Below, piece by piece: positions 46,301-58,472 of a stretch of DNA of 64,000 nt; the first letter of the stretch is position 1, and each line of letters begins with the position of its first letter. Under the pieces are notes generated by a model. The model saw only the letters and a program-made list of their open reading frames with translations. It was not told where the DNA came from and did no database searches. The position numbers and the translations under genes were made by a program. The DNA is from Rotaria sp. Silwood1 (lineage: Eukaryota > Rotifera > Eurotatoria > Philodinida > Philodinidae), in assembly GCA_905250075.1 (NCBI GenBank), contig CAJNOP010000109.1:1-64000 (forward strand), written 5' to 3'.

Positions 46301-49300
46301 AAATGAATTGATGAAAGTACAACGACAATTCTATTCATCGAACTCTTTCACTTAATTCTTCAAGTTCTATGATCGAAATCTATTTAACAGCAATTGTCAT
46401 AATGAATAAATCAAAGTAAGATTTCATACAATAATATTGATTAGTACAATGCGACAGTATCTGAGATGACATGAACATTGAGCATGGTATGATGCATGAA
46501 TCTTGTGTACCAGAGTCCTGTTCAACGATGAACTCAATCTTCAATGCACATTTTGTAGGTTTTTTTGTATAGATAAATCATATAGAAATGGAATTTTGCG
46601 TAGGGTTAATTCTCAGTTCCATCATTCTCTTGACTTCGATTCTAGAGCTTGCTATTCAAGAGTAGATTGAAACTGGCATGAAAAAATGAATGAGTTTTAC
46701 CAATGTTTCATTTAGCTAACGCATCTATTCTGATTTGATCATATAATTTAGCTATTCTTTTCGAAGATAACACGAATATTGAATCATTATTACCAGTACC
46801 ATGGTAATACTCGATAATAATGTTAGCGCTAGACTAAGCGATGGTAGTTGTCTTAGATCTATCAATAGCATGACTGATGAATGACTTTAACCAGTATTAG
46901 ATACAACTATTTCGGTAGCTCTAAACTAAAATGTTTGAATAGCTAGTTAACTTTTGTACGGTACTTGAATACATCTAATAGCGATAGGGATATTCAACTA
47001 TATTTATCTACATATAAGTAAAATGTTGAATATTGAGATACTGATCGAAGTCTATACGATATACAAACGCTATGCACGAAAATTCTACTATTCAAATATA
47101 TCGAAGAAGGCAAGAATCCATGATGTGTTCGATCGGAGAAAAAACGATAGAACATGGAAAATGATTCGTTTTCATAAAAGAAACGTTCAAGAATAAGCAT
47201 GGAATCGATTTGAGATGATGTCACTCACGACATTCTGTAATATGACACTAGTAGATGAATTCATTAGAACAGAATTCTATTCAATTCTGTTGTCACCTTC
47301 ATTTTATTCATCAAGTATCTCAAATCTTCATGAAAACTTACATGCCTGATGAATATTTTACAGAACCATTTCATTCACCTTAACTGCTGAATTTGATGTT
47401 TTAGTTTTCATCAAGAAAACCCGATCAGACTCAGAAAATAAATGAATGATTTCAAGCATGATTCTGTTTCATGGCAGTGTTACTCGTATTTAACCTTTAA
47501 AGTGAATAAATATTATTATTTGATTGTATCATCGATGAATAATACTAACCAGGGTAATGTCGAGATATTTTGTCGATGCTGAATAGCGGATTTCATTCAT
47601 AAGACAATAGTAAAACTGACATCGTATGCGATTGGTTTTAAGAAGAATCACATTCAAATTTGACATTAACTTTGCTTTCTTTGTTTTGTGCTGGAACGAT
47701 AGGAGGTCACGTGATGACGGAATTGTATCGAGTAGGATTCCGTTCACCAATGCTTTTTGTCTTAGTTGAAGGGCTTCCATATTCTTATTATAATAGCCGA
47801 AGACATCATAACGAAATCGTTTTCATAATCGTCTTATTCTTAAACCGTCATTGCTTGTTTCTCTCTCATCGATTTTTGTGTATTTTTAATAGCAATGAGC
47901 ATGACGCACTTAATGAACGATTGTCAGCAATGATATGTTCAAAAACAAATGTTTGAAATTGATTGATTGCTGATGGATTGATAATAGAATGAAAAAAAGA
48001 CATCATATACGAATTAGGCTAAGGTTCTCGAGTGCCAAGTTTATGTTCCATAATGTCATTCATCTCCCACCGTCAGATCTTCCTCACGAAGCCGAATCGA
48101 TAACAGATAGAATATGATACATATCTACCAGGATAGTAGTCTATAAATTTGTCGTCATCATTATATTTTCATCTCTTTTCTAGTAGTATGAATAATGATG
48201 TAGACAAAGAATTTTTCTTACCATAAAAATTTTATTCATCTATTTCCATTACTAACATAAAAAGAGTTTTACGCTCGAACTTCAATCGACAATAGAATGT
48301 CCAGTGAATCAGTCTCAGAAAGAGTACATTCAACTATGTTCGCTCATACGGTTCATAGGGATCCCATGTAGCATAGAATCGATAAAAAGTATCAATATTG
48401 AAAAGATTTAAGCAGCAGAGTTATATTCATTGATTTCGTTCATATGAGAACAAACACATCATATATCAGTATGACGAATAAAGAAACAATGGAAAATGAA
48501 TTTGCTCCATAAGCTTGACGTACAACAATGCTGTCTTCACTAGTTGAAATATATTTTCAATGAAATTGAGCTGATGATGCTTGTGCCGTATGAATAACTG
48601 TAAGAATTCATCTATTCAGTTTGATGCTTTGCTCTAATACTGATGGCTCTTTGTGTAACGATGATCGATTATGAAATGGTTGATGAATAGTGCAGATAAT
48701 GGATGTATTCACAAATATTATCAATGCATAGAAAAATCAATTTTATAGTGAATTGATTGAGTGATGTCCCTATGAAGGAATTGATAGAAGAACAATTGTG
48801 TTCAACAAAATTCTAGGATTTCATCGCAACTTATTATTTTCGAAAGAAACTCATCGATAGCGTAAGAAACAAACAAATTTTACGATAGTTTCGTTCAAAA
48901 TCCATGCCGACTCCGATCGAATATTGTACAATCATTGATCTGCCATTGTTATATAGTAAAGGAAGAAATACTACGAAATTTGAGTTCATATATATTGCCT
49001 TGTTAATTTAATAGCATCGAACTTGAAACGACATTGAAAAAAGCAACATAGATGGATCAGACACACAATAATTCCATTCACTTATGTGAGATGTTTCTAT
49101 TCAATTAAATTCTGTTTTACTCAATTCAAAGAGTACACAACTCAAGAATTCTTTTGATTGCGAGTAAACTATTCGATTATGTCGTTATTTTCAATACAGA
49201 TACGTTTATTAATGTGTCAATAACAGAAGTCGTATGTTCATAGAATCTTCTGACAACATATGAATTCAGTGATAATATTGTATTCGATCTTTGTTTATGT

Positions 49301-49715
49301 TTAGCATAGAACAGAGAATTACATCGTAAAAGCATGACTTTCATTAGTGTATATTTCAAAAATGGCTTGCAGCTGGAACAAGTATAGATTTAAAAAGTGA
49401 ACCGTCGGATAAGTCATGTAACACGAACAGTTTCTATTAGTTTTTCATTCCATTATGATGTCAGCTTTTTTTTATTGCGAACGATTGACCAGAGGACATT
49501 GAAGAATATATTACCTATGAATGATTGTTACATTTTGATTTTAATGTTGATGTTGATTGAGCATCGTATTCAAATCCTTGAGATGTTTCTAAATAAGCAA
49601 TGATTTCCATTAATAAACCTATTCTATAGCAATTCCTAGTTTGTGTTTAATGAATTTCTTTTAGGAAAACAATCATCTTAAAGTTTTACATTTGTCTTAT
49701 ATTTCATTGTTCAGG
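43327..49715. other. Long intergenic stretch, nearly empty
   Basis: 6.4 kb without a supportable gene. On the minus strand between 44460 and 43990 are short coding-like runs (DVQKIVGKTNAKAVGRDISV near 44370-44310, and ISDLTIGTNNINAGPGHSID near 44090-44030) with stops between them; they may be remnants of a gene I cannot name. The rest shows only AT-rich sequence and short random frames. Confidence 0.45.
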
Positions 49716-50331
49716 TCAAAAACTAACTGAAAAACAATCACAATATCTAAGCAATGCACACATACATACCACTTTTGGCTTCCAAGTTCTTTTTCTTCTT
49801 CGTATCACTAGATTTATATTCGAGATAGATCAAACGATTCCAATCTATATGTTCACTCCTTTCTACATGTAACTCTAAGAATGGATGTTGTTGTACTTCT
49901 CCGAGTTCTTGCTGAAGTTGATCAATAGAATTCTTCAGACGTGCGAGATCATCTTCCACAAAATCATCTTTTCGTTTTCGAAGTTCGTCTACTACTGCCT
50001 GAAATTTTACTTTGGATTCCTCACGTTGTCCATTGAGCATTTGTGTAACTTGTTGACGAATATTATCTGCTGTTTGATTAACTTTTTGAATTATTACACT
50101 TTGCCATTGATCGATTTGAGTAAAAAGTGAACTTTGTAGACCACTGTAATGATTATTCTCATTGAATTGTTTCAGTAAACGATTTTGAGTATCAGTAATA
50201 TGTTCGAGATTCACTTGTAATTCTTTTCGATGTGCAATAAAATGCTTCGTACAAAAATAATCTTTGCATCCTGCACAAGTACATGTTCCTACACTTGTAG
50301 AACATTTCGAACAACGATTTAAAGTTGTCAT
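49716..50331 (-). CDS. B-box-type zinc finger / coiled-coil protein
   Basis: Exon 1 is 50331-49770. A 43-nt intron (GTATGT...TTTTCAG) can lead to a three-codon last exon ending TGA at 49716, giving ~190 residues; reading through the donor instead stops at 49747. The N-terminus has RCSKCSTSVGTCTCAGC then KDYFCTKHFIAHRKEL, a compact B-box-like zinc site (Cys and His at residues ~7-34). A long heptad-like region follows (~45-145), including LLKQFNENN, QSVIIQKVNQTADNIRQQV and DDLARLKNSIDQLQQELGEV, predicted as a coiled coil. This is the TRIM-like layout without a RING or C-terminal NHL/PRY domain, a form often seen in bdelloids. It probably acts as a cytoplasmic scaffold. The true 3' end is uncertain, and further exons downstream are possible. 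Confidence 0.7.
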
Positions 50332-52329
50332 TTCTACAAATAATTAGAATTCAAATGATCTATACTATTTTGAATTTTTGAAAGGACATGTTCGAGTTCG
50401 CATCATACTATGTTCAACTCGAAATGACCATTCAACTACTGACGTTATCTTTTAGAAATATCACTAATGACACGTTTCGACTTCCTATATACGAAAAAGA
50501 ATTGAATTTTTTTTTCAAATCATTAATCGCTCACCATCGTCAAGAAGAAAAAATGAAATGCAAATATGTTATTGTTCGTGTTTGTCAAATAAATGTAAAA
50601 AGTAAAACACACAATTCTTGTCATCCAAAAAGCTTGCTTAAAACATAGTGTTTATGTGTATGTGAACAGGTGACGCACAGAAGCAAAACATTTGCCGTTC
50701 TATAGACGAAGTACACATTTGCACATGTCACTCCTGAGCAGAATTTTATAATCGTTGACGAATGAAAAAGTTCCATATGAGCGATGCAAGTTTTTGATCT
50801 CGGATCGACAATATCATAGATTGTATAACAGATGGTTGATTTTGATATTCGATTATTTCCACTTCATTTATTTGTTGCTGATAGCCTAAAATCAGTTCTC
50901 ACTTTCTCAAAATAAAAATAATGAGTAGCAAATATTGTAAAATATACCGAAATTTACTTTATTGATTGGAAAACTTACTTGAGTTCAATCATTGAGTGAA
51001 TAGTGAAGCATCCTTATCTGTGACAGCTATGATGATAGATTACAATCATAACATCTACTTCGTTGATGGTGGCACACAAGCAGAAGGTTCATATTAGTAT
51101 AAAATATTGGAGAGAAAATTGCAGATAACAGTGTCTTTTGCAAATCGGAGTACTTTGGAAGAGACTATTACAATACAGTTGGGTTTAATCGAAAAAATAA
51201 ATCTATATCCTTAGTCGTAAACAAGGTTGACTTGAAAAACTTAACATTATTTCTTAGAAATTATCATTGTAGTTACTTCTTGAAATAAAATTCTGTCTAA
51301 TATTCGAGACATATGCTTGACATCACACCAGTTGACAGTAAGTAAGTTAACATAACGTTTCATTAGCAATATAACTATCTTGAAGAGTGTGTTTAAAAGT
51401 TTTTAAATTGACAGAGAAAGCAAAATATTGAATTCTGAATAGAATAATCTATTATCATATCAATTAATCCACGAAAATCTATGATCTTACACCAAAATTT
51501 CTTGTGATCCTGATACACAAAAATCAGAGCACTGGAAATATGTTTTAAGATCTATACGAAAAATTGATACAAATAGAAATAAAACATTCGATCGTTCCTT
51601 AGGAAAAAGATGTCGAGTGCTCTATTGTCTGTATGTATTTTGTAGGGACAAAGTAAGACCAGACAAAAGTATTTCATGTAGAAAGTCAAGAATCGCCATA
51701 GATAGTTATAGAGAGACGTACATAGGTCAAGTAAAAAATTGCTCTGATCTTGGAGATTGTGTCCTGCTCGAAGTCAAAGTCAGAGAACAATATATCAAAA
51801 ACTATATAAATTTGTAAACTTTCCAATGATATAGATTTCAAATCGTAATGAAGACAGTCAGATTTGATCTCTTATTCGGCAAAATCTTTTGGCAAGATCG
51901 ATGATCGAAGAATGCGCGATATCCAACTTGTACTGATACTTTTGGATTGCGTACTAAGGTAAACAGTAATTTTACTTCACTAAAATCCAGAAACTTTCTT
52001 TTTCTCCCTATCGCAAAAGTTGATTTCGAAACCTTTCGTCTCGTTTACTTGTTGATCGGTTTCTACATTGCGCTAAAATTTCATCATTCTCTTCTTCTAT
52101 GTGCAACTTGATCATGACGTTTAAAAAAAAGGCAGAAGATAGTGAGCCATCTGTTGATTGATATAGCGTATAACAAACGAGCTGCTTTCCTATAAGACCA
52201 ACCCCTTTCGACATGGGTCATCAGAACTCTATAAAAAACAAGAATTATCATGTATTTATTTCATCAGGACAAGTAAATACACGTTGTTTCGAAACATTTA
52301 TTCTTTTGATCAAAGTAAAATGAAAGACA
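50332..52329. other. Intergenic stretch, nothing recognised
   Basis: No gene, RNA or repeat seen. Confidence 0.45.
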
Positions 52330-53332
52330 GTGAAATTTGAAGACTTACCAAATGAAGTACTAATACAATGCTTTGAGTTTCTTAATGCATCTGAAATTTT
52401 TCATTCATTCGATCAATTGAATTATCGATATTCTATACTTATTCGAAATATTCCATTACGTCAAAATTTTGAATCTATAAACAAGTCGACATTTGATCAA
52501 TTTTATAAGAAAATGTTATGAAATCCAGACATGAAAAGTCAAATTTATTCATTATATCTATTGGACAAAGAGACAAATTTTCGAGTCGAAGTATTTCTTT
52601 CACTTTTTTCACTCGATCAATTTTCTCATCTTCGAGCATTAATGGTGGCTGAAATCCACAACGACAGTATCACTAAATTGGAGTCCATGTTATCATCATT
52701 ATCTGAACTGTGCTATTTACATTTGCCTGATGGATGCTTGACAAGCAAAAGTAGGCCAGTTGTTCTACCAATATCTAAACTGCGAACATTATCAATCATA
52801 ACAGATTCTCCTTTGATGATCATTCATGAATCTTCATCTATTAGAAATCTAACAATTTCTCGTTGTTCTTTGACCGACTTGCATCAATTATTCATATGCA
52901 CCACTGGGTGAAAAATATTTAAATATTCAATATTTTTACTATCACTGTTCAACAAGCACAGAGGCATATGCTACCAATCGCTATGCTGTTCATCTAAAAC
53001 AAATTATTATCGATCAATTTAGTTTAACATTGAAGAACTTTGAAATGCTTGTGCAACAAATACCAAATATAAAAAGTTTAACAACATCTGCATATAACAA
53101 TGTAGCTATAATTGATGGTTGTCAATGGCAACAGTTAATAACATCTTCATTACTTCACTTACAGACTTTCAAGTTAAAATTTGGTTGCACACGTTATAAT
53201 GACGTAAACAAAATTATACACGAGAAGTTTCAACATTTTTAGACTGATTTTTGGCATAAACAACATTATTGGTTTACTGAATATTCATTAAATCACGATT
53301 TAGCTATGATATATACAATATCTTATCAATTA
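52330..53332 (+). pseudogene. F-box/LRR-like gene, start lost and interrupted by a MITE
   Basis: The frame begins GTG AAA TTT GAA GAC where an ATG would be expected, followed by a clear F-box (KFEDLPNEVLIQCFEFLNAS). Hydrophobic LRR-like segments follow (HLRALMVAEIHNDSITKLES, LCYLHLPDGCL, SIRNLTISRCSLTDLHQLF). Lesions are the start codon (GTG), TGA at 52519, a one-base frameshift near 52905, and TAG at 53240. After the frameshift a long frame runs through TLKNFEMLVQQIPNIKSLT and HWFTEYSLNHDLAMIYTI-like sequence up to the MITE at 53333. With the MITE and one TA removed, the same frame would continue with FQSPLHLNIVSIYL beyond 53925, so the insertion hit coding sequence. It is a different subfamily from the 5.7 kb gene. 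Not functional as it stands. Confidence 0.75.
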
Positions 53333-53923
53333 CACTACTGGTCATAAGTCCCTGGATATGCGATACTCGCTCATAACTTCAATAATTTTTCACGAAATTT
53401 TTACCAGAGATAGAACTTAAAAAACTGTGATCGCAAGCATCAATCCGAGCTCTATCGACTGATATAGTATGGAGTTATGATTCAAACATTAGTTTCACCT
53501 CTGTTTACTTATTAATCAATATTCACAGTTTTTATGAAAAACATTCGAGATACTAAAGGTCTTGTTTAATCTTTAGGTTGTTTCGTAAGTTGTTACAGGA
53601 ATACGCAGTGGACATTTATTGCTCAATAAAGGCATCTCTGGAGAATAGTAGATTAATATTAATAAGCTAAGAAACAACTTAGAGATTAAACAAGTCTTCT
53701 AGCATCGCGATTGTTTTTCCATAAAAACTGTGAATATTGATTTACAAGTAAACAGAGGTGAAACTAATGTTTGAATCATAACTCCATACTATATCAGTCG
53801 ATAGAGCTCGGGTTGATGCTTGCGATCACAGTTTTTTAAGCTCTATCTCTGGTAAAAATTTCTTAAAAAATTATTGAAGTTATGAGTGAGTATCGCACAT
53901 CCAGGGACTTATGGCCAGTAGTG
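53333..53923. mobile_element. 591-bp palindromic MITE, Tc1/mariner-like, TA-flanked
   Basis: The ends are CACTACTGGTCATAAGTCCC and GGGACTTATGGCCAGTAGTG, each flanked by TA (53331-53332 and 53924-53925), the target duplication of Tc1/mariner elements. The arms pair over most of the element: about 230 nt outer arms, plus inner arms TCTTGTTTAATCTTTAGGTT and AGATTAAACAAGTC. There is no coding capacity. It is a non-autonomous copy dependent on a transposase elsewhere. Confidence 0.9.
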
Positions 53924-53925
53924 TA

Positions 53926-56867
53926 TTTCAGAGTCCTCTTCATTTGAACATCGTTTCTATATATCTTGATTTTCAGTGTTCAAATTGAAGAAAAAGACTT
54001 ATCACATACAGAGTAACAATGATATCAAGTGAACTCGGTAAACTGCAATTCATTTTAAAAAGTAATAGTGAAACCATATATTTTTTCAAGAATTTAAAAA
54101 TGAAAATTGCAAACTTTACATTATATTTATCTACAAATTAAAATTAAGAAAAACCTTTGAACTTGAATTGAACTGCTGTTGAATTTACGTTTTATATTCG
54201 CACATGAGAAGATACAGCTCTTCTACTGTTTATTCTTCATCCAATATGACGAACCAGAGCTTCATGTAGGATGAAATGAGACGATAAAAATTCTCAACAC
54301 ATTTATTATTTCCATCATGACTACCAAATTTTACATCATTTCATTTTGTATTTTATGGTTTTCATACAAGTCGTTTGTCTCATAGTATAGAATATTTTAA
54401 AAATCTTTCATGAGATGAGATATATCTAGTATAATAATGTGTTATTATAATCTGATAGAGTATGCCTTCTTTACGCTGTCTTCGTCATTTTATGGCCAAC
54501 AAGTATCGCTTAGATGGATTTTGATTTCAAGTATTCATGTGCTGCGCCATAATCATTCAAACACACAATCTGTTTGCTTCTTACTAATCGTTTGAATGTG
54601 CTTCGAAGACTGTGTGTATACAGCCAATTACTACTCAAAGAATCATTGAATTTGCTCACGATGAATACAAGACGTTCTTTTTTCGTGCAGAGCAAACACA
54701 TAGTAAAATGAGAGAACTGTATTACCGTCTACTTTATATGAAACAGTCAGTGTTGTAAGTGTCAAACTTTCAAGTTTCATCTCACTGATTTAAGCTTCTA
54801 TCAACGCAATATTTTTATCAGGTATAATAAGTTATAAGCAGTACGAGAAAAGAATCTATGTATAACAGAATTTTCCATTATTCCTTAAATAAATTATTTA
54901 AGTTAATGGACAATAATTGGAAGATATATAAGATAGTTTTAATAGCAGCAAGAAAATTCATTTCATTTCGTCTGACAATAATGATGACAAGAGAACTATT
55001 TAGTTCTGATTTTTTTTATGCAAAAATTGATTTTCAGAAAAACATATTAAATTGTGAAACAGAATGTTTTCTATATGCAGTAAAATTTTGTTTCTCCAAC
55101 CTAAAATATCAAAAATGGACTTGGGTCAGATATACTTGCTTCTCATAAGAATTTTCAAAGTCAGTCTTAATGAAAATATTAACCAAATAGAAAGAACGTG
55201 TCCAATCAGGGATCTGACATTGGACAGATACTATTTCAGACAATTCTCATTTTGACTGGTTACAATAAGCCCAATCAAAGATTCACCTGAAGATTTTAGG
55301 CGAATTTCAGATTGGTCTACATCAATAGCCGATTGAAAGATTAATACAACGATTTCGAGTCAACATGAAACCTTTTCTTCAACAAAATAAAATATTTAAT
55401 CTTGAGCAGATAACATGTAACATATCAACGAAGTTAGTAGCAAGGTATGTCTCTTTATTTCAGGGACACCCACATCCTTTTTTCCATTTATGTGCTTTTA
55501 TGTTGTGCATACGGAGCTATAACAAAATACTGTTGATCATTGATCTTGCTATCTACAGCATCATTTACTCGATGCAATGTTTCAGCCATTAGATCTCCTG
55601 TTATTCCGTCATTTAGTGACGATTGAAAGAATGATTCTACTTTTAAATTTTTTTTTTCCTTAGAGTAGAGATAGAGAATGAAAATTCAGATTGAACCTGT
55701 TAGTTTACTATTTTTCAGTGTGTCAAAAAAATAAATGAAAATACTCGATATGACATTATTGATAAAATATAAGGCTGATTCGCATTTGTCATCGCTTTCT
55801 TCTACTATTGTTTTGAATCAGTTAGATCGTTCATTTTTCACACAGATTAGCGAAACATCCATCACACTAAATAGAAGTTATACTACAGGCGCCAAACAAA
55901 CCAGTAGAGCATTACAAGTATATGTAAGGGTGATCTGATGTACTACTAGTGAACAAAATATCCACCGACTTTTTGTTATTCATAGATCCTGTTCGTATTG
56001 AAGTGTATTAGTGTCTGTAAATATAGTGAATTGTGCAAAAAGGAGAAGCGCTCTGTTAGCCAGGGAAGAGTAAAACGTTTCTTGATATCAACATACACTC
56101 ATTATTATATTATATTGAGTACCACAAATATCATCAAAGTTTGTGTTCTAAATGTTCCACTCTCCAGGCGAACAACAAATAAAGTAAATTTTGGAATACA
56201 ATATACCAAAGTTAACTGAACGTGAAAAGTGCCGGTAGAAATGTGCAAAGTTTCATTGTAGATGTATCAGGATCTTGAAGATCTTTGTTACACCACATGC
56301 CACACCGAAGTCCTATAGAATTCGAATAGAAAAAAAACCTCCTTTTTGGCGTTAGTAATGAGAAAACAGTGTATAGTGAATAGTACGTATCCCGAAGTTA
56401 AAATTTCTGACCACTCACTCCCTCATCGTCTCAAAAAAAGAGCCAAGAAATCAGTGTATAGGTCTTGCTAACTTCTGCAGTTACGTCAAAGAGAGAATAC
56501 ACTAGATTCCCATGAAGAAAAGTAGTGTGACGTTTAAACCGTGGCACTATAACAAAATTCTCAGATCCTGGCTTTTCTGAACTTGAAAGAAATTGTGTAT
56601 GAAAGAAGAAATGTGTTCAATGAAGAGAAGGAAAGACAATAGAAACTTTTAAAAGGTACTATTGAATTTCACGTTTTTTGTGCAGTAAATTTTGAAGAAC
56701 AAATAAGCAATTGTCAAGTGATAAATCAGATGAATAATATTCTTTATTCAGAATAATTCGCGTTTTTATTTGAATATTCACCAAAAAAAGAAACATTTCT
56801 AATCATACTATAGTTTGTACCTTAGACATTTACCCTGTACTCATTTAAATATCAATATACATCAATA
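53926..56867. other. Intergenic stretch after the F-box pseudogene
   Basis: The first ~80 nt may be the remaining 3' end of the F-box pseudogene; a further LRR-like run (MPSLRCLRHFMANKYRLDG) near 54461 could be another piece. A small imperfect hairpin (CCAATCAAAGATTCACCT / AGGCGAATTTCAGATTGG) lies at 55270-55314. No intact gene. Confidence 0.4.
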
Positions 56868-58472
56868 ATGCGAAGAAAATATGTAATTGTATTCATTTTC
56901 TTACTTTCAACAATATTTTTTGTTCAACTATCTCGTTTTCTTCCATATATTATACAAAAGCTGCTGATTATTGCAAATGAATCTATGAATAATAATACTC
57001 GATATAATTATGATAATCATATCAACATTGGTTTTAGTGACTTCGAATTTTTTCAATCGAAACAACATGAGATTGAGCTTGAACAAAAATATGATCTAAC
57101 TGCCATAATAATTCATTGGGAACGATCAACAAGTGTTGTAAGAGCTGTAAATTATTTACTTGATTCTAATTTTTTCAAAGAAATTATTATTTGGAATAAT
57201 AATCCAAACATAAATCTTAATAAAACTATCTTAAAAACAAATAATCATGCATTAGATTCTATTCGTATAATTAATTCAAAAGAAAATATCAAAGATCAAG
57301 CTAAATATCGTGCATGTACTGAAGCAAAAACTATTGCTTGCTTCTATGCTGATGATGATTGGGATACATCATTCTATCTAAAAAGTTTGATAGCTGATTT
57401 TCGAAGTGATCCATATGTGTTACATTCTGTTACCGATCCATACACATTCTATACGAATTTAATATGGACTTATTTCGATAATAAAATCGATTTACATACT
57501 GGTTTTTCATGGATTGGTTGTGGAAGTATTTTCTTACGTGAATATGCTCAACGACATCTTCAATATTTACAAATCTATTTGAAAAATAATCAGAGTAAGT
57601 GAATAGAATTATAGAAATAATCGAATATGATAATAGAATTTTTATGCATAGAATTGATTTATCTTAGTGATATATTTTTTTCTATTTGGCTTAATGATAT
57701 TCCATCACAATTGAATATGAATATTCATAATCTACCTGGAAGTAATGTTGGTGGATCATTTTCGTCGACATCGAAGTTCTTGGAATATCAACATGAAAGT
57801 TCAGTTTTAGCTATTCGTATTCTAGAACATAATCTACGTCGAAATCAATCAAATAATACACATCATATAGGATTTTCACGTAAACAAAATCGTCGTTTTC
57901 CATATTGCGTCAAATCATCTAGTCTCAAAGATGAATTTATATTTTTTACTAATATTCTTCCAATTGATATTGATAGAATTCCATTTAATATTTCAAATGA
58001 TTTTGAACGAGGTACACGAAAAAATCTACCAACACGAGCAAATGTTGGTTTTTTCTCATCTCATACTACTTTGAGAGCAGTCGATAACGATCCGAAAACT
58101 TGTTGGCGTTCTGGACGAAATGTACGTCAAGGAGAATTTTTTGCTATAGACTTTTTATACATTCGAACAAATCTATTATTTTCACTTATCATCGAACATA
58201 CAATAGAATTACAAAAAAATCTCGATGTTAAGTTATCATTGGATGGTCTATGGTGGATAACTTATCGTGCATTAAAAGGAATTACAATACATAGTCAGAA
58301 TTCAACATCAAATAAGCAGCAATACGTGATTATCTTTGATTCTACTAAATTTAATACTGGTTTTCATTCTTTTCGATATATTGCTTTTAATACAAGTAGA
58401 ATGACTTCTTTAAATGAACTTAAGGTATGCGATGTCAAAATTATAACAAATACTACTATTACAACATTGTAG
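56868..58472 (+). CDS. Type II membrane glycosyltransferase with discoidin-like C-terminal domain
   Basis: Exons 56868-57594 and 57652-58472 are joined by a 57-nt intron (GTAAGT...CATAG), giving 515 residues. MRRKY followed by VIVFIFLLSTIFFVQL is a signal anchor, so the enzyme should face the Golgi lumen. Residues ~75-165 show a GT-A fold: LTAIIIHWERSTSVVRAVNY, FKEIIIWNNNP, and CFYADDDWD with the metal/nucleotide-sugar binding DDD at ~162-164. SWIGCGSIFLREYA and SDIFFSIWLNDIP follow, as in exostosin-like (GT64-type) transferases. Residues ~365-500 (ANVGFFSSHTTLRAVDNDP, CWRSGRNVRQGEFFAIDFL) resemble an F5/8 type C (discoidin) sugar-binding domain. Donor and acceptor are unknown. Its neighbour downstream is a predicted UDP-sugar epimerase, also membrane-anchored, so both may serve one glycan. 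Confidence 0.8.

Noticed and set aside
47529-47956. Overlapping open frames on both strands
   Set aside because: No conserved motif on either strand; mutually overlapping frames suggest chance.
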